This document shows positions 52,686-61,392 of a stretch of 64,000 bases of DNA, in pieces. The notes under the pieces are model-generated. The model searched no databases. It was not told the DNA's origin and worked only from the letters and a program-made list of their open reading frames with translations. The position numbers and the translations under genes were made by a program. Within the stretch, counting starts at the first letter, position 1. Each line of letters begins with the position of its first letter. Origin of the DNA: Pseudomonas fluorescens (GTDB taxonomy: Bacteria; Pseudomonadota; Gammaproteobacteria; Pseudomonadales; Pseudomonadaceae); assembly GCF_005938625.1 (NCBI RefSeq), contig NZ_VCNJ01000026.1, positions 94,780 through 158,779 on the forward strand. The letters run 5' to 3'.

Positions 52686-53987
52686 TCAGCTCGCCGCTGT
52701 CAGCAATCGCACCAGATGAGCCACTTCATTGCTCTGCCCCAACACCAGCATTGACGAGCCCTGCAGACAGGCGTCCTGCGCAATCCACTCGATAGCGGCC
52801 GCGCCTTTTACATCAAATGCCGGATCCACGGCGCCGTCGACCAATAAGCCTCCCGTGAGTAACCGTCGTTCGCCGTCCGAGGTCTGTCCGACCGTGACGA
52901 TCCGTTTGCCTGCGATGTCATCCAGCGCAAGCCCTGCTTTCCAGCCTCTGAGATCGAGTACTCCTGTCGCAGCGGTGATAACAGGGTTGTTACCGTTGAA
53001 TTTTTCATCCATTCGGCCGGCGTAGGTGATGCCGCTTATAAATGCATGCTGGAATTTGTCTCCTGCCGACGCTTCGACCGCCGATCCGATCAACAGCAAG
53101 CGCTCTGACGTTTGCACAATGATCTGCGCCACCGAGCTTTCGAGCGGCTTGTTATCCTTTTGAAGGTTCAACAGCAATGTCCCTTTATTGCCAAACGCTT
53201 CTGCGACTTTTCCGCTGTGGTCGAACGCCATGACCAATCCCTGGTTGGTTACTTCTGTTTTGCCATGCACGAGAATCAGTCCATTGCCGAGCTGGACGAT
53301 TCCCGGCAATGCAATCGCCACCCCTGGCAGTGTCAGGACAATCCAGCCATTGGTAGCGAACAATGAATCGTCCGAGCCATCGAGATTGAACCGCGCCAGC
53401 AATCCACTGCCCTTTTGCGAGGTCACGAACAGTAGTCTGTCCGGCTCTGCTGCCTGAGGAGTGGATTTCGCCAGAATCAGACGCCCGCCCGTGGCACCTG
53501 TCAGCAGAGGAATACGCGTGGGCACGATCCGATAGCCGCTCTTATCGTCGCCGAACCCGGTGTCCGGCGAGCCGTCGGGCAGAAAGCGGGCGATGACCTG
53601 TTGGTAATCGATGGCCGTGCCTTTGATCACGCCAATCACACCGCACAGGTAGATCCGTCCGATTGCATCCACGATCAACTTTCCGGCTTGCGAGAGCAGA
53701 CCATTGCCAAATTGGCCGCGAAGATAGCCGTCATCACCAAAGCCCCGATCTCGATCTCCATTGGCATCCAGACGCACCAAGCCGAAATACGAAAGCCCCG
53801 ATACCTCAACGGTTGCGCTGACCATGATCTGCCCTGACGGGGTTATCGCCACCCCACGGCCAATGGTTTTGCTCGCTCCGGGAAAATTCAGCGTTCGCAG
53901 GCCAAAGCGCTCATCCAGTTCTCCTGCTGATTGTGCTTTTGCTGTTCTGGGGGCTTTCGATACTGTGGGTGCTGTGGCTTTCGGCAT
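52686..53987 (-). CDS. Delta-60 repeat-type protein
   Basis: This 433-aa protein is made of degenerate repeats with LDERFG-, LPDGSPDTGFGDD-, MDEKFNGN- and VDPAFDVKG-like turns spaced about 55-60 residues apart, followed by short beta-rich phrases. That is the pattern of delta-60 repeats, likely a beta-propeller. There is no N-terminal signal peptide; the start MPKATAPTVSKAPRTAK is basic. The ATG at 53987 has AAGGAG upstream. It may be exported by a specialised system. No function is known. Confidence 0.72.
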   Translation of the reverse strand: MPKATAPTVSKAPRTAKAQSAGELDERFGLRTLNFPGASKTIGRGVAITPSGQIMVSATVEVSGLSYFGLVRLDANGDRDRGFGDDGYLRGQFGNGLLSQAGKLIVDAIGRIYLCGVIGVIKGTAIDYQQVIARFLPDGSPDTGFGDDKSGYRIVPTRIPLLTGATGGRLILAKSTPQAAEPDRLLFVTSQKGSGLLARFNLDGSDDSLFATNGWIVLTLPGVAIALPGIVQLGNGLILVHGKTEVTNQGLVMAFDHSGKVAEAFGNKGTLLLNLQKDNKPLESSVAQIIVQTSERLLLIGSAVEASAGDKFQHAFISGITYAGRMDEKFNGNNPVITAATGVLDLRGWKAGLALDDIAGKRIVTVGQTSDGERRLLTGGLLVDGAVDPAFDVKGAAAIEWIAQDACLQGSSMLVLGQSNEVAHLVRLLTAAS

Positions 53988-54207
53988 GTTCGTGTGCTCC
54001 TTGAGAGATCGAAGTCGACCTCCGTTGTCAGAGCATTCGATCCGAAGCAGCCACGCCAGACAACTGACAGAAATGACAGTTTTTTAGAAGAAAATGAAAT
54101 TACCAATCAAGCAAAAAAAGCTAAAAAACTAGTAGTTTTTACAGGTTCGAAACGAAATTCGTCATGCCAATCTCTCGACTCACATTCAGCCCGAAACGAG
54201 AAAAGCA

Positions 54208-54810
54208 ATGAGCACGCCCGACGAGCAGAATACCCAACCAGCCCCGCCGACCATCACGCTCCCCGAAGAGGGCAGCACCACGGGGCCTGCAACACTGTTG
54301 CTCGGCAGCGGTATACCGGGTGCGCTGGTGCAGGTTTGGAACATTGAAAACACACATTCGCTCGGTGGTGGACAGATCAGCGCAAATGGACGATGGGCGT
54401 TTAGCATCAGCGGTGCCCAGTTTCCGGGGCAGCAGGGGATTCGCGCCCACCAGACGTGGGAAGGCATCAAGTCAGACTGGAGTGAGGAGCGCAAATATAC
54501 CGTGCGGTTGCGGCCCGATATCGACGTCCCGGTGATTTCCGAACCGCAAGAGGGAGCACAGGTAGATTCGGTTCCGGTCTTCTCAGGTGATGTCACACAG
54601 GCCACTGGCTTCGTTAACATTTTCGACCTGGACACTGGCCTTGAGATTGCCAGAGCCAATGTGGACAGCACCCGGCAATGGCGTACTCAGGTGACGCAGC
54701 CCTTACCTGCCGCACAGTACCGGACGTCCGCCGTTCACAACATCGATGGCAAGGTTTCAGACTGGGGCCGCGTTCGAACCTTTACGGTGACCGAGAACGG
54801 CAAAACCTGA
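54208..54810 (+). CDS. Tandem Ig-like domain protein
   Basis: This 200-aa protein has no signal peptide. It consists of two bacterial Ig-like domains (about 14-105 and 108-195) with PTITLPEEGSTTGPATLLLG and VPVISEPQEGAQVDSVPVFS as domain starts and DWSEERKYTV/DWGRVRTFTV as matching ends. The module often appears in large adhesins and toxins in Pseudomonas; here it stands alone. It is divergent from the delta-60 gene, with an A/T-rich 220-nt region between. Confidence 0.68.
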   Translation: MSTPDEQNTQPAPPTITLPEEGSTTGPATLLLGSGIPGALVQVWNIENTHSLGGGQISANGRWAFSISGAQFPGQQGIRAHQTWEGIKSDWSEERKYTVRLRPDIDVPVISEPQEGAQVDSVPVFSGDVTQATGFVNIFDLDTGLEIARANVDSTRQWRTQVTQPLPAAQYRTSAVHNIDGKVSDWGRVRTFTVTENGKT

Positions 54811-54838
54811 CGTTCAAGGCTTTCATCCAGTCAGCTCC

Positions 54839-55987
54839 TCAAAACGCGTTACGAAAAATCTCCTCGATCTGGCGCTGATCTGCCGCCCGAGGATTGGTCA
54901 GGCCGCAGGCGTCCTTCAAAGCATTGGTGGCCAGCACCGGGATATCGCTGAGCTTGGCGCCGAGTTCGCGCAGGCCACCGGGAATCTCGACATCTTTGGC
55001 CAGGCAGCGGATCGCATTGATCGCCGCTTGGGCACCCTCTTCCGCGCTGAAACCACGAATATCCGCGCCCATGGCGTGAGCGACATCGGTCAGGCGATCG
55101 GCGCAAACCAGCGCGTTGAACGTCTGCACATGGGGCAGCAGCACGGCGTTGCACACACCGTGGGGCAAGTCGTAAAACCCGCCCAACTGATGCGCCATCG
55201 CATGCACGTAACCGAGCGAGGCATTGTTGAACGCCATACCGGCGAGAAACTGCGCGTACGCCATGTTTTCCCGCGCGGCGAGGTCGCTGCCGTCGCGCAC
55301 GGCCAGGCGCAGGTTGTTGCTGATCAGGGTCATGGCCTTCAGCGCACAGGCATCGGTGATCGGATTGGCAGCGGTCGAGACGTAGGCTTCGATGGCGTGG
55401 GTCAACGCATCCATGCCGGTTGCGGCGGTCAGGCCTTTGGGCATGGCAACCATCAGCTCCGGGTCGTTGACCGACAGCAGCGGCGTGACGTTGCGGTCAA
55501 CGATGGCCATTTTCACGTGGCGCGATTCGTCGGTGATGATGCAGAAACGGGTCATCTCACTGGCGGTGCCGGCGGTGGTGTTGATCGCGATCAGCGGAAG
55601 TTGCGGCTTGCTCGATTGATCGACACCTTCATAGTCACGGATCTGCCCGCCATTGGTTGCGCACAGCGCAATACCTTTGGCGCAGTCGTGCGGCGAACCG
55701 CCGCCCAGCGACACGACAAAATCACAGCGACTCTCCTTGAGCAGTCCCAGACCCGACTCGACATTGGCAATGCTCGGGTTCGGTTTGGCGCCGTCGAAAA
55801 TCACCGAATCGATGTCCTGCATCGCCAGTTTCTCAGCGACCATGGTTGCCACGCCAGCCTTGGCCAACCCGGTGTCGGTGACGATCAGCGCCTTGCGAAA
55901 ACCGTAGTTGCGGATCGCAACCATGGCCTCGTCGAGGCAACCGTTGCCCATGATGTTTACCGCCGGAATGAAAAAGGTACTGGTCAT
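54839..55987 (-). CDS. Iron-containing alcohol dehydrogenase
   Basis: This 382-aa group III dehydrogenase has the NAD-binding GGGSPHDCAKGIAL near residues 95-108, AINTTAGTASEMTRF, and metal ligands in the C-terminal GYVHAMAHQLGGFYDLPHGV. The enzyme interconverts alcohols and aldehydes; YiaY, ErcA and methanol-type dehydrogenases share these motifs, so the substrate is open. The ATG at 55987 is preferred. Confidence 0.88.
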   Translation of the reverse strand: MTSTFFIPAVNIMGNGCLDEAMVAIRNYGFRKALIVTDTGLAKAGVATMVAEKLAMQDIDSVIFDGAKPNPSIANVESGLGLLKESRCDFVVSLGGGSPHDCAKGIALCATNGGQIRDYEGVDQSSKPQLPLIAINTTAGTASEMTRFCIITDESRHVKMAIVDRNVTPLLSVNDPELMVAMPKGLTAATGMDALTHAIEAYVSTAANPITDACALKAMTLISNNLRLAVRDGSDLAARENMAYAQFLAGMAFNNASLGYVHAMAHQLGGFYDLPHGVCNAVLLPHVQTFNALVCADRLTDVAHAMGADIRGFSAEEGAQAAINAIRCLAKDVEIPGGLRELGAKLSDIPVLATNALKDACGLTNPRAADQRQIEEIFRNAF

Positions 55988-56143
55988 GCGCGCGTCTCCT
56001 GACAGGGGCCGAATCGACTGCTCCGGTTCGGCGGATAGACACAGCATCGACCGATCGGTCACGAGCGATGTTGATCTGGCTCAATGCCCGCTCGTGATAA
56101 AGTCGCCGCCCATCAGCCCCTTTGTTTTGAGACCGCCTACGCA

Positions 56144-57163
56144 ATGACCGATTTTCTGGATGTCGACGCCAGCCTCGAAGACTGGAACACCCTGCGCGCC
56201 GCGACCGAGTTCAACGGCTTGCTGGTGGGCAATGGCGCCAGCCGTGCGGTGTGGGACGATTTCGGCTATGACTCGCTGTTCGAAAACGCCCGTACCGTCG
56301 AAGAGAAACCGCTGAGCCCGTCGGAACTGGCAGTGTTCGACGCGATGCAGACGCGCAGCTTCGAGCAGGTCCTTGGCGCGCTGAAAACCACCAGCCGGGT
56401 CAACAAGGCGCTGGCCGTCAGCTCGGCGGCGCCGCGCAATCGCTACTATGCGATCAAGGAAGCGCTGATCAACACCGTGCACGCGGTGCATATTCCTTGG
56501 CGACTGGTGAAGCCTTCGACGCTGGCGACGTTGAACGAAGAACTGGCGCGCTATCGCACTGTGTTCACCACCAATTACGACTTGCTTAATTACTGGGCGC
56601 TGCAACATCAAAGCGACGCCATCGACGATCTCTTCAACGGCGCCAACGCGAGTTTTGATCTGAGCGAAACTGCCACCGACAAACCGCGCCTGTTGTACCT
56701 GCACGGCGGTCTGCATCTGGTGCGCAATCAGGACGGCACCGCGCGCAAATTGACCTCAACCGAGGGCACGCTGCTCGGCAGCTTCGCCATCAACAACACG
56801 ATCAAGACGCTGGATGACGTGCCGCTGTTCGTCACCGAAGGGCCGAGCGCGGACAAGCTCAAGACCATTCGCAGTTCGGATTATCTGTCGTTCTGTTATG
56901 AGCAGTTGCTCGGGCATGGCGGCAATTTGTGCATCTTTGGTCATGCGTTGGGCGAGCAGGATGCGCACATTGTTCGGGCGCTGCGCATGGCGAAGCCTGC
57001 GACAGTGGCGATCTCGATTTATCCGCGCAGTGCAGCGTTTGTTCAGCATCAGAAGCGGCATTACGCGAAGGTGTTTGAGGGGACGGGCGTGGAGTTGCGG
57101 TTTTTTGATGCCAAGAGCCATGCGCTCGGGAATCCGAAGTTGTCGGTGCCGGTCGAGGTTTAA
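56144..57163 (+). CDS. DUF4917 protein with SIR2-like features
   Basis: This 339-aa protein contains FNGLLVGNGASRAVWDDFGY (about 23-42), VFTTNYDLLNYW, LLYLHGGLHLV and LCIFGHALGEQDAHIVRAL. The GxGAS, TTNYD, LHG and late GH-D-HI pattern resembles SIR2-like NAD-binding proteins used in anti-phage systems, but DUF4917 itself is uncharacterised as far as I know. The ATG at 56144 starts MTDFLDVDASLED; an upstream ATG at 56084 is possible. It stands alone, divergent from the alcohol dehydrogenase. Confidence 0.75.
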   Translation: MTDFLDVDASLEDWNTLRAATEFNGLLVGNGASRAVWDDFGYDSLFENARTVEEKPLSPSELAVFDAMQTRSFEQVLGALKTTSRVNKALAVSSAAPRNRYYAIKEALINTVHAVHIPWRLVKPSTLATLNEELARYRTVFTTNYDLLNYWALQHQSDAIDDLFNGANASFDLSETATDKPRLLYLHGGLHLVRNQDGTARKLTSTEGTLLGSFAINNTIKTLDDVPLFVTEGPSADKLKTIRSSDYLSFCYEQLLGHGGNLCIFGHALGEQDAHIVRALRMAKPATVAISIYPRSAAFVQHQKRHYAKVFEGTGVELRFFDAKSHALGNPKLSVPVEV

Positions 57164-57181
57164 TGTAGACCCCGCCGACGC

Positions 57182-57247
57182 CTTCGCGAGCAAGCTCGCT
57201 CCCACATTGGAACGCGGTCTACTGTGGGAGCGAGCTTGCTCGCGAAG
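57182..57247. repeat. REP doublet (inverted)
   Basis: CTTCGCGAGCAAGCTCGCTC and its complement flank a 17-nt spacer between convergent DUF4917 and XRE-cupin genes. Confidence 0.88.
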
Positions 57248-57262
57248 CTTTTAGCAGATACC

Positions 57263-57805
57263 TCATTCTTCGCTGCTGTGCACCACCACCAGCAACTGCG
57301 CTTGCACCTCCCCCACCGACCTGATCCGGTGTGGCTTCTGCGCATTGAAGTGCAGCGCATCACCGCGCTCCAGCAGCACCTTCTCGTTCATGAAGTCCAC
57401 TTCAACCTGCCCTTCGTGAACGAACAGAAACTCCTCGCCCAGATGCTCCTTGAAGGTTTTGTCGCTGAACTCTTTTGGCGGGTAGATGATGAACGGCAGC
57501 AGGTTTCGTTCGCTGACCTGGTGCGCCAGCACCGCATAACCCGGGCTCTGATCGTTTGCCGACAGTGACTGCCGTTCGTGACTGCGCACCAGGCTGTAGC
57601 TGTCGAGGCTGACGCTGTCTTCGGAGAACAATTCCTCGACTTTCACATTCAGCGCTTTCGCCAGTTTCAACGCGGCAGCAATCGACGGGGTGTTCAGCCC
57701 GCGTTCGACTTTGGACAGATAACTCTTGGTCATGCCGGATTTTTCGGCCAGTGCCTCAAGGGTTACACCAAGTTTTTTTCTCAATAATTTCAAACGGATA
57801 GACAT
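57263..57805 (-). CDS. XRE-family HTH regulator with cupin domain
   Basis: This 180-aa repressor-type protein has an XRE HTH (about 1-60; GVTLEALAEKSGMTKSYLSK) and a C-terminal cupin (about 105-178; EEFLFVHEGQVEVDF, LERGDALHFNAQKPHRI). The cupin likely senses a small ligand. It is divergent from the aldolase/DapA-like operon, and a perfect palindrome in the intergenic region is a likely operator. Confidence 0.88.
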   Translation of the reverse strand: MSIRLKLLRKKLGVTLEALAEKSGMTKSYLSKVERGLNTPSIAAALKLAKALNVKVEELFSEDSVSLDSYSLVRSHERQSLSANDQSPGYAVLAHQVSERNLLPFIIYPPKEFSDKTFKEHLGEEFLFVHEGQVEVDFMNEKVLLERGDALHFNAQKPHRIRSVGEVQAQLLVVVHSSEE

Positions 57806-57850
57806 GCGCGACGGTTATTCCAGCAAGGAAGCGACGATTTGTGCTTGCCA

Positions 57851-57886
57851 ATGACACTTTGTGTCATATAGCCTCTTTCGTGTCAT
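57851..57886. promoter_or_regulatory. Palindromic operator candidate in the XRE/aldolase gap
   Basis: ATGACACTTTGTGTCAT (57851-57867) is a perfect 7-3-7 palindrome, and a further GTGTCAT half-site is at 57880-57886. It sits midway between the divergent genes, as expected for binding by the XRE-cupin protein. Confidence 0.6.
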
Positions 57887-57911
57887 TTGCAATCACCCAA
57901 AGGACACAGAC

Positions 57912-58694
57912 ATGGCCAAGACATTAGCACTACCCAAAGACCAACTGGTCAAGCAAGCGCTGACCCAGATGCAAAAAACCCTGGCGGATAATACGTGGAC
58001 GGACCGGCAAAAGCTGGCCCTGACCTGTCGGATTCTTTTCGAGAACGGCCACGACTCAGGCCTTGCTGGCCAAATCACCGCCCGTGGCCCGCAACCCGGC
58101 ACCTATTACACTCAGCAACTGGGCCTGGGTTTCGATGAAATCACCGCGAGCAATCTGCTGCTGGTCAACGAGGATCTGGAAGTCCTCGAAGGTCACGGCA
58201 TGGCCAACCCGGCCAACCGTTTCCATAGCTGGGTGTACCGCGCTCGCCCGGATGTAAATTGCATCATTCACACCCACCCGACCCACGTTGCCGCGCTGTC
58301 GATGCTTGAAGTGCCGCTGCAGATTTCCCACATGGACCTGTGCCCGCTGTACGACGACTGCGCGTTTCTCGAAGGTTGGCCGGGTGTACCGGTGGGCAAC
58401 GAAGAAGGCGAGTTGATTGCCGGTGCCCTGGGCGACAAACGCGCGATCCTGCTTTCGCACCACGGTCAGCTGTCGACCGGTACGACGATTGAAGAGGCGT
58501 GTGTCATCGCCCAACTGATCGAACGCGCGGCCAAGCTGCAATTGCTGGCGATGGCCGCCGGCACGATCAAACCGATCATCCCCGAGCTGGGCCGCGAGGC
58601 GCATGACTGGATCGCCAAGCCGAAACGCCACGCCGCCGCCTTCAACTACTACGCCCGGCAGAACCTGCGTCAACACGCCGATTGCCTGAACTGA
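57912..58694 (+). CDS. Class II aldolase/adducin-family protein
   Basis: This 260-aa protein shows the class II fold: FENGHDSGLAGQITAR near 45-60, zinc ligands in CIIHTHPTHVAALSM, and a third His in ILLSHHGQLSTG. The family cleaves or epimerises sugar phosphates, or decarboxylates related acids. The ATG at 57912 follows AAAGGA. It is followed 22 nt later by a DapA-like gene, and both are probably controlled by the XRE-cupin regulator. Confidence 0.86.
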   Translation: MAKTLALPKDQLVKQALTQMQKTLADNTWTDRQKLALTCRILFENGHDSGLAGQITARGPQPGTYYTQQLGLGFDEITASNLLLVNEDLEVLEGHGMANPANRFHSWVYRARPDVNCIIHTHPTHVAALSMLEVPLQISHMDLCPLYDDCAFLEGWPGVPVGNEEGELIAGALGDKRAILLSHHGQLSTGTTIEEACVIAQLIERAAKLQLLAMAAGTIKPIIPELGREAHDWIAKPKRHAAAFNYYARQNLRQHADCLN

Positions 58695-58716
58695 ACCCTG
58701 TTACGGAGAGATTCCC

Positions 58717-59598
58717 ATGTCCACTATTCACGGCATCATCGGCTACACCATCACCCCGTTCGGCGCCAACGGCGAAGGACTGGATCTGCCCGCCCTGGGT
58801 CAATCGATCGATCGCCTGATCGACAGCGGCGTCCACGCCATCGCACCACTGGGCAGCACCGGCGAAGGCGCTTACCTGAGCGACGCGGAGTGGGATCAGG
58901 TCGCCGAATTCAGCATCAAGCAGGTGGCCAAACGCGTGCCGACCATCGTCAGCGTGTCTGACCTGACCACCGCCAAAGCCGTGCGCCGAGCGCGTTTCGC
59001 CGAAGCTCACGGGGCCGACGTGGTGATGGTGCTGCCAGCCTCGTACTGGAAGCTCACTGAGGCGGAAATCCTCGCCCACTACCGCGCCATCGGCGAGAGC
59101 ATCGGCGTGCCAATCATGCTCTACAACAACCCGGCCACCAGCGGCACCGACATGTCGGTGGATTTGATTCTGCGCATCGTCAATGCCGTGGAAAACGTGA
59201 CCATGGTCAAGGAGAGCACCGGCGATATTCAGCGCATGCACAAACTGCAACTGCTCGGTGAAGGTCAGGTGCCGTTCTACAACGGCTGCAATCCGCTGGC
59301 GCTGGAAGCGTTTGCCGCCGGGGCGAAAGGCTGGTGCACGGCGGCGCCGAACTTGATTCCACAACTGAATCTGGACTTGTACGAGGCCGCCATGGCTGGG
59401 GATCTGGATCGGGCGCGGGATTTGTTCTACCGCCAATTGCCGCTGCTGGATTTCATTCTCAAGGGGGGCTTGCCGGCGACGATCAAAGCCGGGTTGCGGC
59501 AGACCGGGCTGGAGGTGGGCGATCCGCGTTTGCCGGTATTCCCATTGAGTGAAGCGGGCCAGACTCAGCTGCAAGCAATCCTCAAGACCCTGCGCTGA
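58717..59598 (+). CDS. DapA-family pyruvate-dependent aldolase (catabolic paralogue)
   Basis: This 293-aa protein keeps the DapA/NAL scaffold: APLGSTGEGAYLSDAEW near residue 46, MLYNNPATSGTDMSV and the Schiff-base Lys in VTMVKESTGDIQRM. Departures from DapA and its place after a class II aldolase point to a catabolic aldolase acting on a keto-acid, not lysine synthesis (true dapA is at 8061-8939). The substrate is unknown. Confidence 0.85.
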   Translation: MSTIHGIIGYTITPFGANGEGLDLPALGQSIDRLIDSGVHAIAPLGSTGEGAYLSDAEWDQVAEFSIKQVAKRVPTIVSVSDLTTAKAVRRARFAEAHGADVVMVLPASYWKLTEAEILAHYRAIGESIGVPIMLYNNPATSGTDMSVDLILRIVNAVENVTMVKESTGDIQRMHKLQLLGEGQVPFYNGCNPLALEAFAAGAKGWCTAAPNLIPQLNLDLYEAAMAGDLDRARDLFYRQLPLLDFILKGGLPATIKAGLRQTGLEVGDPRLPVFPLSEAGQTQLQAILKTLR

Positions 59599-59621
59599 TC
59601 TCACTGACACCACAAAAACCA

Positions 59622-59712
59622 ATGTAGGAGTGAGCCTGCTCGCGATCGCGGTGAATCAGTTGAACATGTGTCGACTGACCCTCCGCGATCGCGAGCAGGC
59701 TCACTCCTACAG
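59622..59712. repeat. Inverted REP-like doublet, TAGGAGTGAGCCTGCTCGCG type
   Basis: TGTAGGAGTGAGCCTGCTCG and its complement, same class as 32861-32953. It sits between convergent DapA-like and YegP-like genes. Confidence 0.87.
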
Positions 59713-59727
59713 GGGGATGTGCTGAGG

Positions 59728-60072
59728 TCAGAGCACCGGCAAAGTCTTGTCCTTGATCACTTTGCTCGGACCGTTCGTTTTAACGCTGGCAATGCCTTTA
59801 TCGCACGCGGCATTCGAGGAATAGGATTCACTGCTGCCAATGATCTGGTGGTTGGCCGCTTTCAGATTGAAGTACGGGTGGCCGTCCTTCGTCGACTTCT
59901 TCTCGTAGCGCTCATCCAGCGGGCTGTTGGTTTGCACTGAAGCGATACCGCCGTCGGCCGCTGCGCGAGTGGTGTACAGCTCGCTGGTCAGAATCGTTTC
60001 GGCATTCGCCGCTTTCAGCACGAACCTGAACTGGCCGTTGCTGCTTTTACTGATTTCGTACCATCCGGACAT
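59728..60072 (-). CDS. YegP-like DUF1508 protein
   Basis: This 114-aa protein contains two DUF1508 repeats: FRFVLKAANAETILTSELY (about 14-32) and PYFNLKAANHQIIGSSESY (about 66-84), each followed by an A-x-x-GIASV helix. The family is small, cytosolic and of unknown function. The ATG at 60072 with an AAGGAGC ribosome-binding site is clear. Confidence 0.88.
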   Translation of the reverse strand: MSGWYEISKSSNGQFRFVLKAANAETILTSELYTTRAAADGGIASVQTNSPLDERYEKKSTKDGHPYFNLKAANHQIIGSSESYSSNAACDKGIASVKTNGPSKVIKDKTLPVL

Positions 60073-60151
60073 GCTCGTTGCTCCTTGGCGATTGAGAGAT
60101 TTCGCGCAAATGAGTAAAGACCAGCCCCAGACTTCTGTCGCCTGTACCGGC

Positions 60152-60240
60152 CCCTTCGCGAGCAAGCTCGCTCCCACATGGGACCGCATTCCAGTTGCAG
60201 AACGCGGTCGAAAGTGGGAGCGAGCTTGCTCGCGAAAGGG
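60152..60240. repeat. REP doublet (inverted)
   Basis: CCTTCGCGAGCAAGCTCGCT and its complement flank a roughly 35-nt spacer. Confidence 0.88.
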
Positions 60241-60255
60241 TCACTGCGATGCTGG

Positions 60256-60561
60256 CTATTTCACCACCGCCCGCACCACCGACAACTCAGGCGCAGTTAC
60301 CCGCCGCTGACTCAGATAGCGCGTACAACTCACCCGCAGGAACGAGGCAAAATTCACCACTTCGCCGCGATAATCCATCACCTCTTCATACAGTTTGGCG
60401 ATCAGTTGGTTGGTGGTCATGCCGTCGACCTCGGCAATCTCGCTGAGGATGTCCCAGAACTGATTCTCCAGACGCAACGTGGTCACCACGCCGCAGATGC
60501 GCAGCGAGCGCGAGCGTGACTCGTAGAGAATCGGGTCAGCCTTGACGTAGAGCTCGCACAT
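60256..60561 (-). CDS. Ribbon-helix-helix domain protein
   Basis: This 101-aa protein has SLRICGVVTTLRLENQFWDI, a beta-strand plus helix followed by MTTNQLIAKLYEEV, which fits an RHH DNA-binding unit at about 18-62, then a helical tail. It follows the DJ-1/PfpI gene by 13 nt on the same strand, so they are co-transcribed. The target is unknown; there is no toxin gene beside it. Confidence 0.78.
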   Translation of the reverse strand: MCELYVKADPILYESRSRSLRICGVVTTLRLENQFWDILSEIAEVDGMTTNQLIAKLYEEVMDYRGEVVNFASFLRVSCTRYLSQRRVTAPELSVVRAVVK

Positions 60562-60574
60562 CGGCGAATCCTCG

Positions 60575-61156
60575 TTACAGGGTGATTTTGGTGCCGAGCA
60601 AGCCAAGGAAACCGGCCAGCCAGTTCGGATGCGCCGGCCATGCCGGTGCCGTGGCCAGATTGCCTTGAACGTGGCCGTCCGTCACCGGAATGTCGATGTA
60701 CGTGCCACCCGCCAGCCGCACTTCCGGGGCGCAGGCCGGATAGGCGCTGCATTCGCGGCCTTCAAGAACGCCCGCTGCCGCCAGCAGTTGTGCGCCGTGG
60801 CAGACCGCGGCAATCGGTTTACCGGCCTTGTCGAAAGCGCGCACCAGGTCGAGGACTTTTTCGTCGAGGCGCAGGTATTCCGGGGCACGACCGCCGGGGA
60901 TCAACAGCGCGTCGTAATCGGCCTCGCTGACCTTGGCGAAGTCGAAGTTGAGGGCGAACAGGTGACCAGGCTTTTCGCTGTAGGTCTGATCGCCTTCGAA
61001 ATCATGGATCGCGGTGCGCACGGTTTTGCCGGCAGCCTTGTCCGGGCACACAGCGTGGACGGTGTGACCGACCATTTGCAGGGCCTGGAACGGCACCATT
61101 ACTTCGTAGTCTTCGACGTAATCGCCGACCAGCATCAGGATCTTTTTCGCGGCCAT
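60575..61156 (-). CDS. DJ-1/PfpI-family protein
   Basis: This 193-aa protein has the nucleophile-elbow motif IAAVCHGAQLLAAAGVL with Cys near residue 119, and LLIPGGRAPEYLR upstream. Family members include glyoxalase III and stress chaperone-like enzymes. The Cys and Glu in VGDYVEDYE support an active site. GGAGGA precedes the ATG. Confidence 0.88.
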   Translation of the reverse strand: MAAKKILMLVGDYVEDYEVMVPFQALQMVGHTVHAVCPDKAAGKTVRTAIHDFEGDQTYSEKPGHLFALNFDFAKVSEADYDALLIPGGRAPEYLRLDEKVLDLVRAFDKAGKPIAAVCHGAQLLAAAGVLEGRECSAYPACAPEVRLAGGTYIDIPVTDGHVQGNLATAPAWPAHPNWLAGFLGLLGTKITL

Positions 61157-61256
61157 GGGGAGGACTCCTCTGGGGGAAATGCTTGGGAGTGTTCAAGGTA
61201 GACCTTATCCAGCGGCTCGGGTAACAACCGGCTACTACCTGAGACCGTGTCATCGT

Positions 61257-61327
61257 TCTTCGCGAGCAAGCTCGCTCCCACATTGGAATGCGATCCACTG
61301 TGGGAGCGAGCTTGCTCGCGAAGGGGC
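61257..61327. repeat. REP doublet (inverted)
   Basis: CTTCGCGAGCAAGCTCGCTC and its complement with a 17-nt spacer, in the DJ-1/EamA divergent gap. Confidence 0.88.
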
Positions 61328-61392
61328 CCTGAAACTGTACGCCTAAGTCCGTGCCTAGCTGTAACAGCCCGTACACCACGAATTATGGCTAG

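Noticed and set aside
60256..61156. Ribbon-helix-helix and DJ-1 pair as a toxin-antitoxin system
   Set aside because: DJ-1/PfpI proteins are not known toxins, and the RHH protein lacks a toxin partner nearby.
57182..61327. Closely spaced REP doublets considered as a CRISPR array
   Set aside because: Units are inverted pairs separated by genes, not direct repeats with regular unique spacers; no cas genes are present.
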